This document shows, piece after piece, positions 43,040-51,186 of a DNA stretch of 64,000 bases (position 1 is the first letter of the stretch; each line of letters begins with the position of its first letter). This stretch comes from a bacterium (lineage in GTDB: Bacteria > Myxococcota > UBA727 > JAUIJE01), in contig JAUIJE010000011.1 of NCBI GenBank assembly GCA_030431455.1, forward strand, positions 62,001-126,000, given 5' to 3'. The notes beneath the pieces are model-generated. The model had not been told where the DNA came from and searched no databases. It worked only from the letters and a program-made list of their open reading frames with translations. Position numbers and translations under genes: made by a program.

Positions 43040-44144
43040 CGTTCCCCTCCTCGCCCCCGAGCACGTCGGTGATGTCCAGCGCCGTGGCCCCCGCCCGTTC
43101 GAAGCCGCGCCGGGCGGATGGACAGCTGGTGACCACCACCGCGTCCCCGAGGTCCCCGTCGTGGTCGAGCACGCGGCGGGCGGCGGCCTTGGCGTGCTCC
43201 GGCGACGACATCGGGTACAGGCCGCCAGACCCCGAACACATCGCGTCGGCCTTGCACTGGGTAAACCCGGCCGGGGGCGCCCCCAGGGCGGTCTCGAGCA
43301 GGGCCCGCGGCGGCTCGTACACCCCGCGTTTGCGCCCGAGGTAACACGCGTCGTGGTACACCACGCGCCGGCCGTCGGCGGCGCGATCCCGGGCCACCCC
43401 CGCAAATGGTCCTGTATTGTCCGCGCAATACTCCACCAGGGTGGTCACCGCGGGCAGCTTCACGTCGAGCCCCCGGGCCTTGACCACGTCGGACAGCACG
43501 TAGGCGCAGCCGGGGTCGGGGGTGACGATGGTGTCGTAGCCGGACAGGGCCTCGGCCAGTTCGGTGACGTGGGCCTCCCAGGCCGCGTACGCGCCCTCGG
43601 CATACAGGGCATAGCCGCAGCAATGTTTCTGTGCGGGCAGGGCGCAGGCCTTGACCTCGGTGCCCGCGGCCCGGGACAGCACTTGGAGGTCGGCCCCCAT
43701 GCGGGCGGGCTCTTTGAACAGCCGCATACAGCCCGGGAAGTACGCGAGCGCGGCCTTGTCGGTGGTGGGCACGGTCGCCAACGCCGCGGTGGCGTCCCGG
43801 CCCTTGCTGTCGCCGGTGTCGGCGAAGCTCTGGGCGATGGCCTGGCTGCGCGGGGTGCCGCTCTCGGCCCGGGCAAAAAAGAGCGTCTCGGACACGGGGT
43901 TGTCGTGGGCGCAGTATTCGCGGCACGCGTCGCACCCCGTGCAGGCTTCCAGGGCCCGGGCCGCGTCGTCGTCGTCGAGCGCGGCTTGGCCCTCGGAGGC
44001 GAGGTACAGGAGCGTCATCTTGGCGGTGGGGGTCAACGTCTCGGTGCGCTCGGCTTCCGACACCGGGCAGGTGAAGCGGCACAGCTTGGGGCAATAGGCG
44101 CACAGGGTGACGGGCTTTTTGACCGCCTCGACAAAGTCGCTCAT
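43032..44144 (-). CDS. GlcF/HdrD-like iron-sulfur (CCG) protein
   Basis: A 370-residue protein with an N-terminal ferredoxin-like Cys cluster (LCAYCPKLCRFTCPVS and EACTGCDACREYCAHD) and two Cys-rich CCG-type domains (YFPGCMRLFKEP..KHCCGYAL and YHDACYLGRKRG..MCSGSGG). It is a redox partner of flavoproteins. Genes before and after overlap it (4 bp and 8 bp). It supplies the electron-transfer part of a GlcDEF-like complex. Confidence 0.88.
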   Translation of the reverse strand: MSDFVEAVKKPVTLCAYCPKLCRFTCPVSEAERTETLTPTAKMTLLYLASEGQAALDDDDAARALEACTGCDACREYCAHDNPVSETLFFARAESGTPRSQAIAQSFADTGDSKGRDATAALATVPTTDKAALAYFPGCMRLFKEPARMGADLQVLSRAAGTEVKACALPAQKHCCGYALYAEGAYAAWEAHVTELAEALSGYDTIVTPDPGCAYVLSDVVKARGLDVKLPAVTTLVEYCADNTGPFAGVARDRAADGRRVVYHDACYLGRKRGVYEPPRALLETALGAPPAGFTQCKADAMCSGSGGLYPMSSPEHAKAAARRVLDHDGDLGDAVVVTSCPSARRGFERAGATALDITDVLGGEEGNDG

Positions 44145-44941
44145 GCCCCCTCCTGCGCGGTGGCCGCGACCAGGGTGGCCGCCGCCGCCGCGGGCAGGGC
44201 CAAGCCCACGGCGGGGCCGGGGTCGGTGCGCAACACGCCGGCCCGGCCGAGATAAGGAAACGCCAACACCCGGCCGGTGCGCGCGGCTTGTTCGAGCGCG
44301 AGGGCGTCGGACCCGGACACCGCGCGACCCGACATCGGCGGGGGCCGGAGCGCGTCGAGGGCCGGGGCCTGGGCGGTGCCGACCCCGACCACGTGGAGCA
44401 CACCCTCGTCGAGCAACGCCCACCGCGCGGCCCCCTTGTGCACGAGCCCGCACAGGCGGGCGGCGAGCTCGGCCGCGCTCCCCCGGTGGGTGGTGCGCTG
44501 GCAATGTGACTGGGGCATCGCCCGGAGCCGCACCCGGGTGGCCACCGCGAGGGGATGGGGCCCGAGCACGGCCCCCAACAAGTCCGGTCCCACCGCGCTG
44601 CGCGGGGCGCGCGGGCTGTGCAGGGGCTCGCCGTCGCAGGTCACCGCCGACACGCTGTGAAACAGCGCCTCGGCCACGAAGGGGAAACGCCACCCGAGCT
44701 CGAACACGCGCAGCCCGTCGGGCAAAAGCGACAACGGGGTACGGTAGCCCGCGGCCCGGGCGGTCTCGGTGAGCTCGGCCATGGTCAGACCCGCGTCCAC
44801 GTCGAGCAACTGGTCGGCGGACTGGGTGGTGCAGGGGGCGTCGCCGGGCACCACCGTGACCTGCGCGGGATCGAAAAGCACCGCGGCGCTCTCCCCCGCG
44901 CGCAAACACAGCGCGATGTCGTCCAGGGTCAGCCGCCTCAT
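44141..44941 (-). CDS. GlcE-like FAD-binding subunit
   Basis: A 266-residue protein with a pattern seen in GlcE (VVPGDAPCTTQSADQLLDVDAGLTMAELTETARAAGY, shown in part here). The FAD fold is short, and the Arg/Pro-rich C-terminal half has no clear domain. Length is below the usual 350 residues of GlcE, so it may be a reduced subunit. It overlaps both neighbours by 4 bp. Confidence 0.62.
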   Translation of the reverse strand: MRRLTLDDIALCLRAGESAAVLFDPAQVTVVPGDAPCTTQSADQLLDVDAGLTMAELTETARAAGYRTPLSLLPDGLRVFELGWRFPFVAEALFHSVSAVTCDGEPLHSPRAPRSAVGPDLLGAVLGPHPLAVATRVRLRAMPQSHCQRTTHRGSAAELAARLCGLVHKGAARWALLDEGVLHVVGVGTAQAPALDALRPPPMSGRAVSGSDALALEQAARTGRVLAFPYLGRAGVLRTDPGPAVGLALPAAAAATLVAATAQEGA

Positions 44942-46521
44942 CGCGTCCCCAGCCCGAGCACGCCGGGGTTCAAGATCCCGTCCGGGTCGTGGGCGCGCTT
45001 GAGCGCGTCGAGCACCGCGCGCGCGCCCGGCGCGTGTTCAAGAGCATTGCGTTTGCTCCGGCCCACCCCGTGGTGGTGGCTCACGGTGGCCCCGTGGGCC
45101 TTCACGGTGAGCAGGGCCCGGCGCCAGGCCGCGTCGTAGCGGGCCTTGGCCGAGCGGGGCCCGTTGCCGGCGTGCCCGCCCCCGGCGAACGTGAAGTACA
45201 GGCTGCACCCGTCGACGTAGGCGTGCGAGAAGTGGCACATGACCATGGCCACGTCGCGCAGGGCTTCGCGCACCGCGCGGTACAGGGGCACCACCCCGTC
45301 GTGGGACGTGGCCACCTCCATGGTGTCCACCCAGCCGCCCGCGGCGAAGGCCCGGGCCATCTTGTACGAGACCCGGTGCCGGTGCAGCAGCCACTTCGCC
45401 CCCGGGGCCGGCCCCGCGTCTTGCCCGCCGGCGGCGATGAGCGCGGCCTTGAGCTTGTCCGCCCGGACCTCGAGGTCGTCGCGGGCGCCCTCGATCCCGA
45501 CGATGAGCTTGGCGTGGCCGAGCACCCGGTCGATCAGGGTGTTGGCGATGAGCGGCCGCCCCATGAACCCGCCGACGATGCGCCGGGTGGCGCGCGGCTT
45601 GTCGAACAGGGCCAAGCGGTCGAGGTGCTCGGCGATGCGGTCGGTGACCGAAAGCTCGTCGTCCCCTTCTTTGCCCGAGCGCTCGAGGCCCGCGGCCGAG
45701 ATCGGCCCGTCCTCGATCACATCGGGGGCGTCGTCGGCCGCGGCCAGCCCACCCGCGACGAGGGTGTCGAGCGGGTCGTACAGCCGCAGCACGCTCGGGG
45801 CGTGGCCCCGCTGCAGCACGGTGCGCAACGCCCGCACCCCATCCTCGAACACGTCGAACCGAAACCCGCGCATCCACCGCGCCTCGGCCACCGGGTGAAT
45901 GCGGAACCGCGCGGCGGTGAACACACACAGCGCGCCTTCGCTCCCGACCAGGAACCGCAACGCGGCCGGGCCGGTGCGGTCGTCGTCCAGGTGGGCTTCG
46001 ATGATGTCGCCGCGGCCGTTCACCCCGCGCACCCCGAGGAGCAAGTCCTCGATCTTGCCGTACCGGGACGAGAGCTGCCCCGCGGAGCGGGCCGCGACCC
46101 AGCCGCCCACCGTCGAGCAATAGATCGAGGACGGGAAGTGGCCGAGGGTGAAGCCGCGGGCGTTTAGTTGCCGCTCGAGCCGTTCGCCCATCAGCCCCGC
46201 GCCGGCCCAGCATTCGCGCCGGAGCGGATCGATGCGCAGCTCGTCGAGACGCTTGACGTCGAGCACCACCGCGCGGTCGGTGGGCGAGACCCCCGCGCAC
46301 ACCCCCGACCCCGCGCCATAGGGGACCACGGGCCAGCCGTGCGCGCGCGCGGCCTGGATGACGCGCTGCACATCTTCGATGTGACGGGGCCAGAACACCT
46401 TGGCCGGCAACACCACCGTGTCGCCCTCGCGGCGCTCGAGCAGGCGGCGCGGCCACAGGTCGGTGGCGACCATTCGGCGGTCGAGCGCGCCGTCGCTTTG
46501 GGGGATGTTGGCGGTGTCCAC
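44938..46521 (-). CDS. FAD-linked oxidase / alkylglycerone-phosphate-synthase-like protein
   Basis: A 527-residue vanillyl-alcohol-oxidase-fold flavoprotein, GTG start at 46521. FAD-binding is indicated by VVPYGAGSGVCAGVSP and by the SSIYCSTVGGWVAARSAGQLSSRYG block. The C-terminal SHHHGVGRSK is typical of AGPS, the enzyme that makes ether bonds in lipids, rather than of GlcD. The GlcE- and GlcF-like partners argue instead for a glycolate-type dehydrogenase. It heads the four-gene operon. Either reading fits, and the lipid kinase favours a lipid role. Confidence 0.8.
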   Translation of the reverse strand: MDTANIPQSDGALDRRMVATDLWPRRLLERREGDTVVLPAKVFWPRHIEDVQRVIQAARAHGWPVVPYGAGSGVCAGVSPTDRAVVLDVKRLDELRIDPLRRECWAGAGLMGERLERQLNARGFTLGHFPSSIYCSTVGGWVAARSAGQLSSRYGKIEDLLLGVRGVNGRGDIIEAHLDDDRTGPAALRFLVGSEGALCVFTAARFRIHPVAEARWMRGFRFDVFEDGVRALRTVLQRGHAPSVLRLYDPLDTLVAGGLAAADDAPDVIEDGPISAAGLERSGKEGDDELSVTDRIAEHLDRLALFDKPRATRRIVGGFMGRPLIANTLIDRVLGHAKLIVGIEGARDDLEVRADKLKAALIAAGGQDAGPAPGAKWLLHRHRVSYKMARAFAAGGWVDTMEVATSHDGVVPLYRAVREALRDVAMVMCHFSHAYVDGCSLYFTFAGGGHAGNGPRSAKARYDAAWRRALLTVKAHGATVSHHHGVGRSKRNALEHAPGARAVLDALKRAHDPDGILNPGVLGLGTR

Positions 46522-46621
46522 GGGCGGCGGGATTCTCGTCGCCGAGCCGGGCCGCGGTCAACCTCTGATCGCACCGCCGGGGTTTGGCGTTTGTCCGCGG
46601 ACAGCGCTAAACCAGGTCGCG

Positions 46622-47308
46622 ATGGCTGCGGACGACAAGCCCCAGGACAAAAAGGACAAGGCCGCGCCCGGCACCGGCGGGCTGTCGCTGGAGCCGCCCC
46701 CCGGCGGCCCGGACGAGAGCCTGGCCATCGGCTTCGCCCCGGACCTCACCGACGAGCTTCCCTTCGCCGCCACCACCGAGGCGGTGCCCACCCCGGTGGC
46801 CGGCCTCGGCCCCACCGCGCGGCCGGGGGCATCCCGCGCGCCCGCGGCCCGCCGCTACCCTTTGGCGGAGGCCACGCTCGACCGGTTGCTCGGGCCACCA
46901 GCGGCCCCTGCGCCCGCGTCCCTCGACGAGCCGTTGCAGGAGTTCGCCATCGGGGCCGGCATCATGCGGCCCCCCGCGGCCATCGTGCAGGAGCCGCCGC
47001 CCCCGCCGCCGCCGGGCCCGGCCGAGACCGCGGCCCAGGGGCACATCGAGGACATGGTCGAGGTCGTGCTCGTGGGCAAACCCGAGGGGGGCCGGAGCGA
47101 GATCCACCTGCTGTTCAAAGAGGACGTTTTGCGCGGCCTGTATCTCATCTTGGAGAAACGTGACGATGGACTCTTCGCCCGGTTCACCGTCGGGGACGAC
47201 ACCGCCCGGCGCGCGGTCCTCGGCCGGGTGGACGAGTTGGTCGCGCGCCTGCGGGGCCGGGGCATGACCATCGCCGGCTACGACGTGGTGGTGAAAGAGG
47301 CGGACTGA
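46622..47308 (+). CDS. Protein with FliK/HrpP-like C-terminal domain
   Basis: A 228-residue protein with a Pro/Ala-rich disordered N-terminal 140 residues, including an eight-Pro stretch. The C-terminal 85 residues contain SEIHLLFKEDVLRGLYLILEKRDDGLFARF and LRGRGMTIAGYDVVV (given in parts). This resembles the substrate-specificity domain of flagellar FliK and type III secretion ruler proteins. No other flagellar or secretion gene is nearby. It is divergent from the FAD oxidase. The assignment rests on weak pattern similarity. TAAACC lies 8 nt before the ATG. Confidence 0.45.
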   Translation: MAADDKPQDKKDKAAPGTGGLSLEPPPGGPDESLAIGFAPDLTDELPFAATTEAVPTPVAGLGPTARPGASRAPAARRYPLAEATLDRLLGPPAAPAPASLDEPLQEFAIGAGIMRPPAAIVQEPPPPPPPGPAETAAQGHIEDMVEVVLVGKPEGGRSEIHLLFKEDVLRGLYLILEKRDDGLFARFTVGDDTARRAVLGRVDELVARLRGRGMTIAGYDVVVKEAD

Positions 47309-47474
47309 CCGACGGGTGACCGATGCAGGTGGATGTAGGCATTTTCCGAGCGGCTCCAACGGGAACAAGATCGACCCCGCCCGCGGTCCGTTGGTACAGT
47401 GGGCCACTGTCGGGGATCGGGGAGATCCCTGGCCCACAGTTTGTGAAGACGCAGAGAGATCGGGGTGAACCCAG

Positions 47475-48935
47475 ATGAAGTTCGTGTGCGACCGATGTCA
47501 CACCCGCTACAACATCAGCGACGAGAAGGTGAAGGGCAAGGTCCTCAAGGTTCGCTGCAAGACCTGCGGCAACATCATCGTCGTGCGTGAACAGGGCGCG
47601 GAATCCGCGGTGGCGGTGGCCGCCGCGGGGGGCTCTCGCGGGCCCGCGCCGCGGACCGAGGTGGACATGGGCGCGCGCAAGAGCGTGCCCCCGGCCCGCC
47701 CCAACATCGAATGGTTCGTGGCGATCAAGGGCAAACAGCACGGCCCCATGAGCCACGACGAGGTCGTGCGGTTCTTCCGCGAGGGCAAAATCCACGAGCG
47801 CTCGTACTGCTGGCACGAGGACCTCGCGGGTTGGACCCGGTTGCGCGAGCTGCCCGATTTCAAAGACCTCACCGAAGAGCCGGTGAAGACCCCGTCGTCG
47901 CCCCCCGGCCCGCCCCCCGAGGACGACCGGGGCGCGGAGGTGGTCAGCCTCGACGCCCACCGCCAGCAGCGCCAGAGCGATCTCGGTCCGCTCCAGCCCG
48001 CGGCTTCACCCAAGGACGACCCGTTCGCGGCGGTGGCCGGCGCCTCCCCTGCAGCCCCATTGGCAGAGGGCGCGCCCCGCGAGAGCACCCGCGTGTTCAT
48101 CATGAACGCGGGGCTTCACAACCGCGACAAGAAGCACCGCACCTACGCCATCGTGGCCATCGTCGCCACCCTCGCCCTCGTGGCCCTCGGCTACCTCGAC
48201 TACACCGGCACCGTGCGCATCCCCATCCTCTCCACCGTCAACGAGAAGATCGCGTCGGTGGCGGGGGACGAAAAGAAGCTCGCCGCGATCAAGCTGCAGA
48301 AGTTCGAGGACATCGCCGGCGAAATGAGCGAGGAAGAAGCCGCCTACATGCGGTGCAAGCTCGCCGGCGACGGCTGTCCGCCCGAGAAGCGCCAGCGTCT
48401 CAAGCGCCGCTACGAGCGTTCGCAAGGGGGCGGGGGCAGCTCCGACGACCTCGACCTCGACGGTGCCTTCAACAGCGGCCCCGACGGCCGCGGCCGCGTG
48501 GCGCGCAAAGACGGCGCCGCCGACGCGGACTTCGGCGGCATCAAGTCCACCGGGGTGAGCGGCCTGCTCGGTGGCCGCGACGGCCCCAGCGGGCCCAAGG
48601 TTCGTCTGCCCGCGGCCCAGACCATCGCGGTCTCGGGCAGCGAGCTCACCGGCGAACAAATCAGCAAGGTCGTCACCAACAACAAAGAATCGATTCAGAA
48701 GTGCATCGAGAGCGCGGCCAAAAACGCCGGCGGCCAACTCAACACCGCCAAGCGTCGCCTCGTCCTCGTCATCGCCACCAACGGCAAGGTGAAGTCCTCG
48801 CGCATCGCGCACGGCCCCACCAATGCTTCTGATTTGGGCTCGTGCATCAACCGCCGGGCCAAACGCTGGGTGTTCCCCTCGGCCTCGAAAGAGACCGAGG
48901 TCGAGATTCCGCTCATCCTCACCACGTCGTTCTGA
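47475..48935 (+). CDS. AgmX/GltJ-like protein (zinc ribbon, GYF, TonB-type C-terminus)
   Basis: A 486-residue protein. An N-terminal zinc ribbon (Cys5, Cys8, Cys28, Cys31) of the MJ0042 type is followed by a GYF_2 domain (about 78-130, EWFVAIKGKQHGPMSHDEV). A single membrane helix (about 222-240) comes next, then a C-terminal periplasmic AgmX/PglI-type domain (about 390-486) with conserved Cys (IQKCIES, LGSCINR). Myxococcus xanthus AgmX/GltJ is part of the gliding-motility machine and has this layout. Gliding motility proper cannot be claimed from one gene. CGGGGTGAAC precedes ATG 47475. Confidence 0.85.
   Translation: MKFVCDRCHTRYNISDEKVKGKVLKVRCKTCGNIIVVREQGAESAVAVAAAGGSRGPAPRTEVDMGARKSVPPARPNIEWFVAIKGKQHGPMSHDEVVRFFREGKIHERSYCWHEDLAGWTRLRELPDFKDLTEEPVKTPSSPPGPPPEDDRGAEVVSLDAHRQQRQSDLGPLQPAASPKDDPFAAVAGASPAAPLAEGAPRESTRVFIMNAGLHNRDKKHRTYAIVAIVATLALVALGYLDYTGTVRIPILSTVNEKIASVAGDEKKLAAIKLQKFEDIAGEMSEEEAAYMRCKLAGDGCPPEKRQRLKRRYERSQGGGGSSDDLDLDGAFNSGPDGRGRVARKDGAADADFGGIKSTGVSGLLGGRDGPSGPKVRLPAAQTIAVSGSELTGEQISKVVTNNKESIQKCIESAAKNAGGQLNTAKRRLVLVIATNGKVKSSRIAHGPTNASDLGSCINRRAKRWVFPSASKETEVEIPLILTTSF
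48050..48062 (-). repeat. Exact CAATG-N3-CTGCA dispersed motif
   Basis: Exact copy on the minus strand inside the AgmX-like gene, which reads (CC)T-GCA-GCC-CCA-TTG on its own strand. Confidence 0.5.
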
Positions 48936-48959
48936 CCGCGCGCCCGCCGGCGGGCGGGG

Positions 48960-48988
48960 TCGACGAGCGAGCACGAGGGGACTAGCCT
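48960..48988 (+). promoter_or_regulatory. Candidate -35/-10 promoter of a leaderless paralogue gene
   Basis: TCGACG at 48960-48965 (4 of 6 match TTGACA), a 17-bp spacer, then TAGCCT at 48983-48988. The ATG at 48996 is seven bases after the hexamer, so transcription should start one base before the codon. No Shine-Dalgarno is visible. Confidence 0.45.
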
Positions 48989-48995
48989 GCGGCCC

Positions 48996-49577
48996 ATGGG
49001 TGGTCGCGGGTTTCTCAGCATTGTGTCGATGATCGCGTTCGCGTTCTTTTGCCTGTTCGGCGCGATGTTTTACGTCGACTACAGCGGCATGGCCGAGGTT
49101 CCCCTGGTTCGTCCATTGACATTGTGGACGCGGGGCGGGGCGCCCCCGGACAACGCGGCCGAGAAGCTGGCCCAGGCCGCCCTCGCCCGGTGCAAACGCA
49201 TGGGCAACAACTGCCCCAAAGCCCAACGCAAACACCTCGAGAGTCTGACCGGGACCCCTCAAAAGCCCGCCGCCCCCACCCAGCTCTCGTCGGGGCGGCC
49301 CGCGCGCCAGCTCGGCACCGTGGTGTTGGCCTACGGCCACACCGTGCGCGGGTGCACCAAGGTGGGCAAAGCTCCCCAGGGCGCGGGGGAGCGGCTGGTG
49401 CTGCGCATCGATCCCAGCGGCGCGGTGACCGACACCAGCTGGGACGGCAGCGCGGACTCCCGGTTCGCGGCCTGCGTCATGGCCGAGGCCCAGGATTGGC
49501 TGTTCCCCCGTGCGTCGGGGGGCGCGGCGTTCGTCGAGGTCCCGGTCGAGGTCCTGTTGCGCCAGGCCATGCGGTGA
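48996..49577 (+). CDS. Shortened AgmX-like paralogue
   Basis: A 193-residue membrane protein with one N-terminal helix (about 8-29, SMIAFAFFCLFGAMFYV) and an AgmX/PglI-type C-terminal domain. The segment RCKRMGNNCPKAQRKHLE parallels RCKLAGDGCPPEKRQRLK of the upstream AgmX-like protein. A TonB-like end follows (GCTKV, FAACVMAEAQDWLFPRASGG). The zinc ribbon and GYF domains are missing. It looks like a truncated duplicate of the neighbour. It overlaps rluA by 4 bp. Confidence 0.72.
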   Translation: MGGRGFLSIVSMIAFAFFCLFGAMFYVDYSGMAEVPLVRPLTLWTRGGAPPDNAAEKLAQAALARCKRMGNNCPKAQRKHLESLTGTPQKPAAPTQLSSGRPARQLGTVVLAYGHTVRGCTKVGKAPQGAGERLVLRIDPSGAVTDTSWDGSADSRFAACVMAEAQDWLFPRASGGAAFVEVPVEVLLRQAMR

Positions 49578-50413
49578 CATTGCGGGTGCTGGACGAGGGC
49601 CCCCACCACCTGGTGGTGCAAAAGCCCGCGGACACGCTGGTGGTCAAAGGCCGCGGGCCGAAAAAGCCCACCCTGCTCGACCAGGTCAACGCCCATCTGG
49701 GCAAACCCGCGCTCCCCGTGCACCGCCTCGATCGGGTCACCACCGGCTGCTGTGTGTTCGCCAAGACCCGTTTTGGCCAACAGGCCCTGTCCGACGCGTT
49801 CCGCCGCCGCCTGGTGGACAAGCGCTACCTGGCCCTCGTCGAGGGCGCGGTGTCGTTCACCAAGCTGTCGGTGGACGCGCGGCTGTTGCGCGTCGATACC
49901 CCGGACGCCAAGAAGGGCCCCCTCGCGACCCAGACCGTCGACGACCAGGGCCAACGCGCGCTCACCCACCTGCGCCGGCTGACCCCCGGCGACCCGGCCC
50001 TGTTGCTGTGTCACCCCGTCACCGGCCGCATGCACCAAATCCGCGTGCACCTCGCCCACGTCGGTCACCCCATCGTCGGCGATGGACAATACGGCGCGAC
50101 CTCGTCGGGTCTCGGCCCCCACCACATCGGCCTGCACGCGTTGTTGATCAGCTTCCCCAAGCCGTCCGGGGGCCGGGCGTTCGTGGCCGCGCCGCCTCCA
50201 GAGACATTGCTGGCGGCCGCGGGACAAGGCGCGGCCGAGGCGGTGGCCGAGGTCACCCGAACGTTCCTGAACAAGGCGAAAAAGGCCCCCGCGGGCGAGG
50301 GGCCAAAGTCTCCCCGCCAAAGACCTCAAAAGGGACGAGCGGGACCGCAGAAAAAGCCCGGGGGGCCGGGCACAAAAGCCCCCCGCCGCGGTCGCCCCAG
50401 ACGGCGACGATGA
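49574..50413 (+). CDS. RluA-family RNA pseudouridine synthase
   Basis: A 279-residue protein that starts at GTG 49574 (GTGA overlap with the preceding stop). The catalytic block HRLDRVTTGCCVFAKT holds the Asp of the RluA family, followed by KRYLALVEG, RMHQIRVHLAHVGHPIVGD and GLHALLISFPKP. It isomerises uridine in rRNA or tRNA. The extreme C-terminus (from about 235) is a Lys/Arg/Pro-rich tail that is unusual for the family and may add RNA binding. No S4 domain is seen. Confidence 0.9.
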   Translation: MTLRVLDEGPHHLVVQKPADTLVVKGRGPKKPTLLDQVNAHLGKPALPVHRLDRVTTGCCVFAKTRFGQQALSDAFRRRLVDKRYLALVEGAVSFTKLSVDARLLRVDTPDAKKGPLATQTVDDQGQRALTHLRRLTPGDPALLLCHPVTGRMHQIRVHLAHVGHPIVGDGQYGATSSGLGPHHIGLHALLISFPKPSGGRAFVAAPPPETLLAAAGQGAAEAVAEVTRTFLNKAKKAPAGEGPKSPRQRPQKGRAGPQKKPGGPGTKAPRRGRPRRRR

Positions 50414-50414
50414 C

Positions 50415-51080
50415 TCAGCGCCGGGCGTAGGCGGGGCGCGCCTTTTGGCGGCGCTCCTTGGCCCCGGGCACGAACTGTTCGATGCGCTCCATGACGTCGA
50501 TGCGGTCGACGAGATCGGTCATGTAGTCGAGGCGATCGGTGTCGAGGGTGAGCACCTCGCCGAGGTCGTAGCGCGCGATCCAGTCGTCGTAGAGCTTCTG
50601 CAGTTGCTTGAGGTAGGCGGTGGGGATGTTTTGTTCCATCTCCCGGCCGCGCAACTTGATGCGCTTTTTGATCGTGCGGATCGACGAGCGCAAATAGATC
50701 ATCAGGTCCGGGGGGCGAATCGCGCGGCAAATGGTCGAGTACAGCTCGCTGTAGGTCTTGAAGTCCCGTTCGGTCATTTTTCCCGATTGGTGCAGAGCGG
50801 TGGCGAAGATCTCCGCGTCTTCAAAAATCGTGCGGTCTTGGACCACCACCCCCGAGGTCTGGTCGAGGTCTTGGTGAATGCGGAACTTGTGAGACAGGAA
50901 ATACACCTGCGAGTGGAAGCTCCACTTTTTCATGTCCGCGTAGAAGTCCGGCAGGTAGGGGTTGTCTTCGTTGGGCTCGAAAAACGGCTGTACGCCGTAG
51001 GTCCGGCACAGAAAGTCGGTGAGCGTGCTCTTGCCCGCGCCGATGTTGCCCGCCACCGCGATGTAGGTCCGACCCGCCAT
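50415..51080 (-). CDS. Deoxynucleoside kinase (dNK/dCK/dGK family)
   Basis: A 221-residue enzyme phosphorylating deoxynucleosides for dNTP salvage. Walker A GNIGAGKST is followed by ERS-like QDRTIFEDAEIFA and LRSSIRTIKKRIKLRGREMEQ (lid Arg region). ATG 51080 is preferred over the longer start since the upstream residues lie outside the conserved fold. It ends 1 nt after the convergent rluA stop. Confidence 0.9.
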   Translation of the reverse strand: MAGRTYIAVAGNIGAGKSTLTDFLCRTYGVQPFFEPNEDNPYLPDFYADMKKWSFHSQVYFLSHKFRIHQDLDQTSGVVVQDRTIFEDAEIFATALHQSGKMTERDFKTYSELYSTICRAIRPPDLMIYLRSSIRTIKKRIKLRGREMEQNIPTAYLKQLQKLYDDWIARYDLGEVLTLDTDRLDYMTDLVDRIDVMERIEQFVPGAKERRQKARPAYARR

Positions 51081-51150
51081 GGGGGCTGTTAGACAGTTGA
51101 TTCCTCGTCGACAAGGCGGGGCCGCAGGCGGGGCCCGCAGGGTCAAACCT

Positions 51151-51180
51151 TTGTGTTCCCGGGGGCTGGGCGGCTAGCCT
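51151..51180 (+). promoter_or_regulatory. Promoter of the RND efflux operon, leaderless type
   Basis: TTGTGT at 51151-51156, an 18-bp spacer and TAGCCT at 51175-51180, then six bases to the GTG at 51187. Transcription should begin on the start codon. It has the best -35 of the leaderless candidates. Confidence 0.45.
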
Positions 51181-51186
51181 TCAGCC

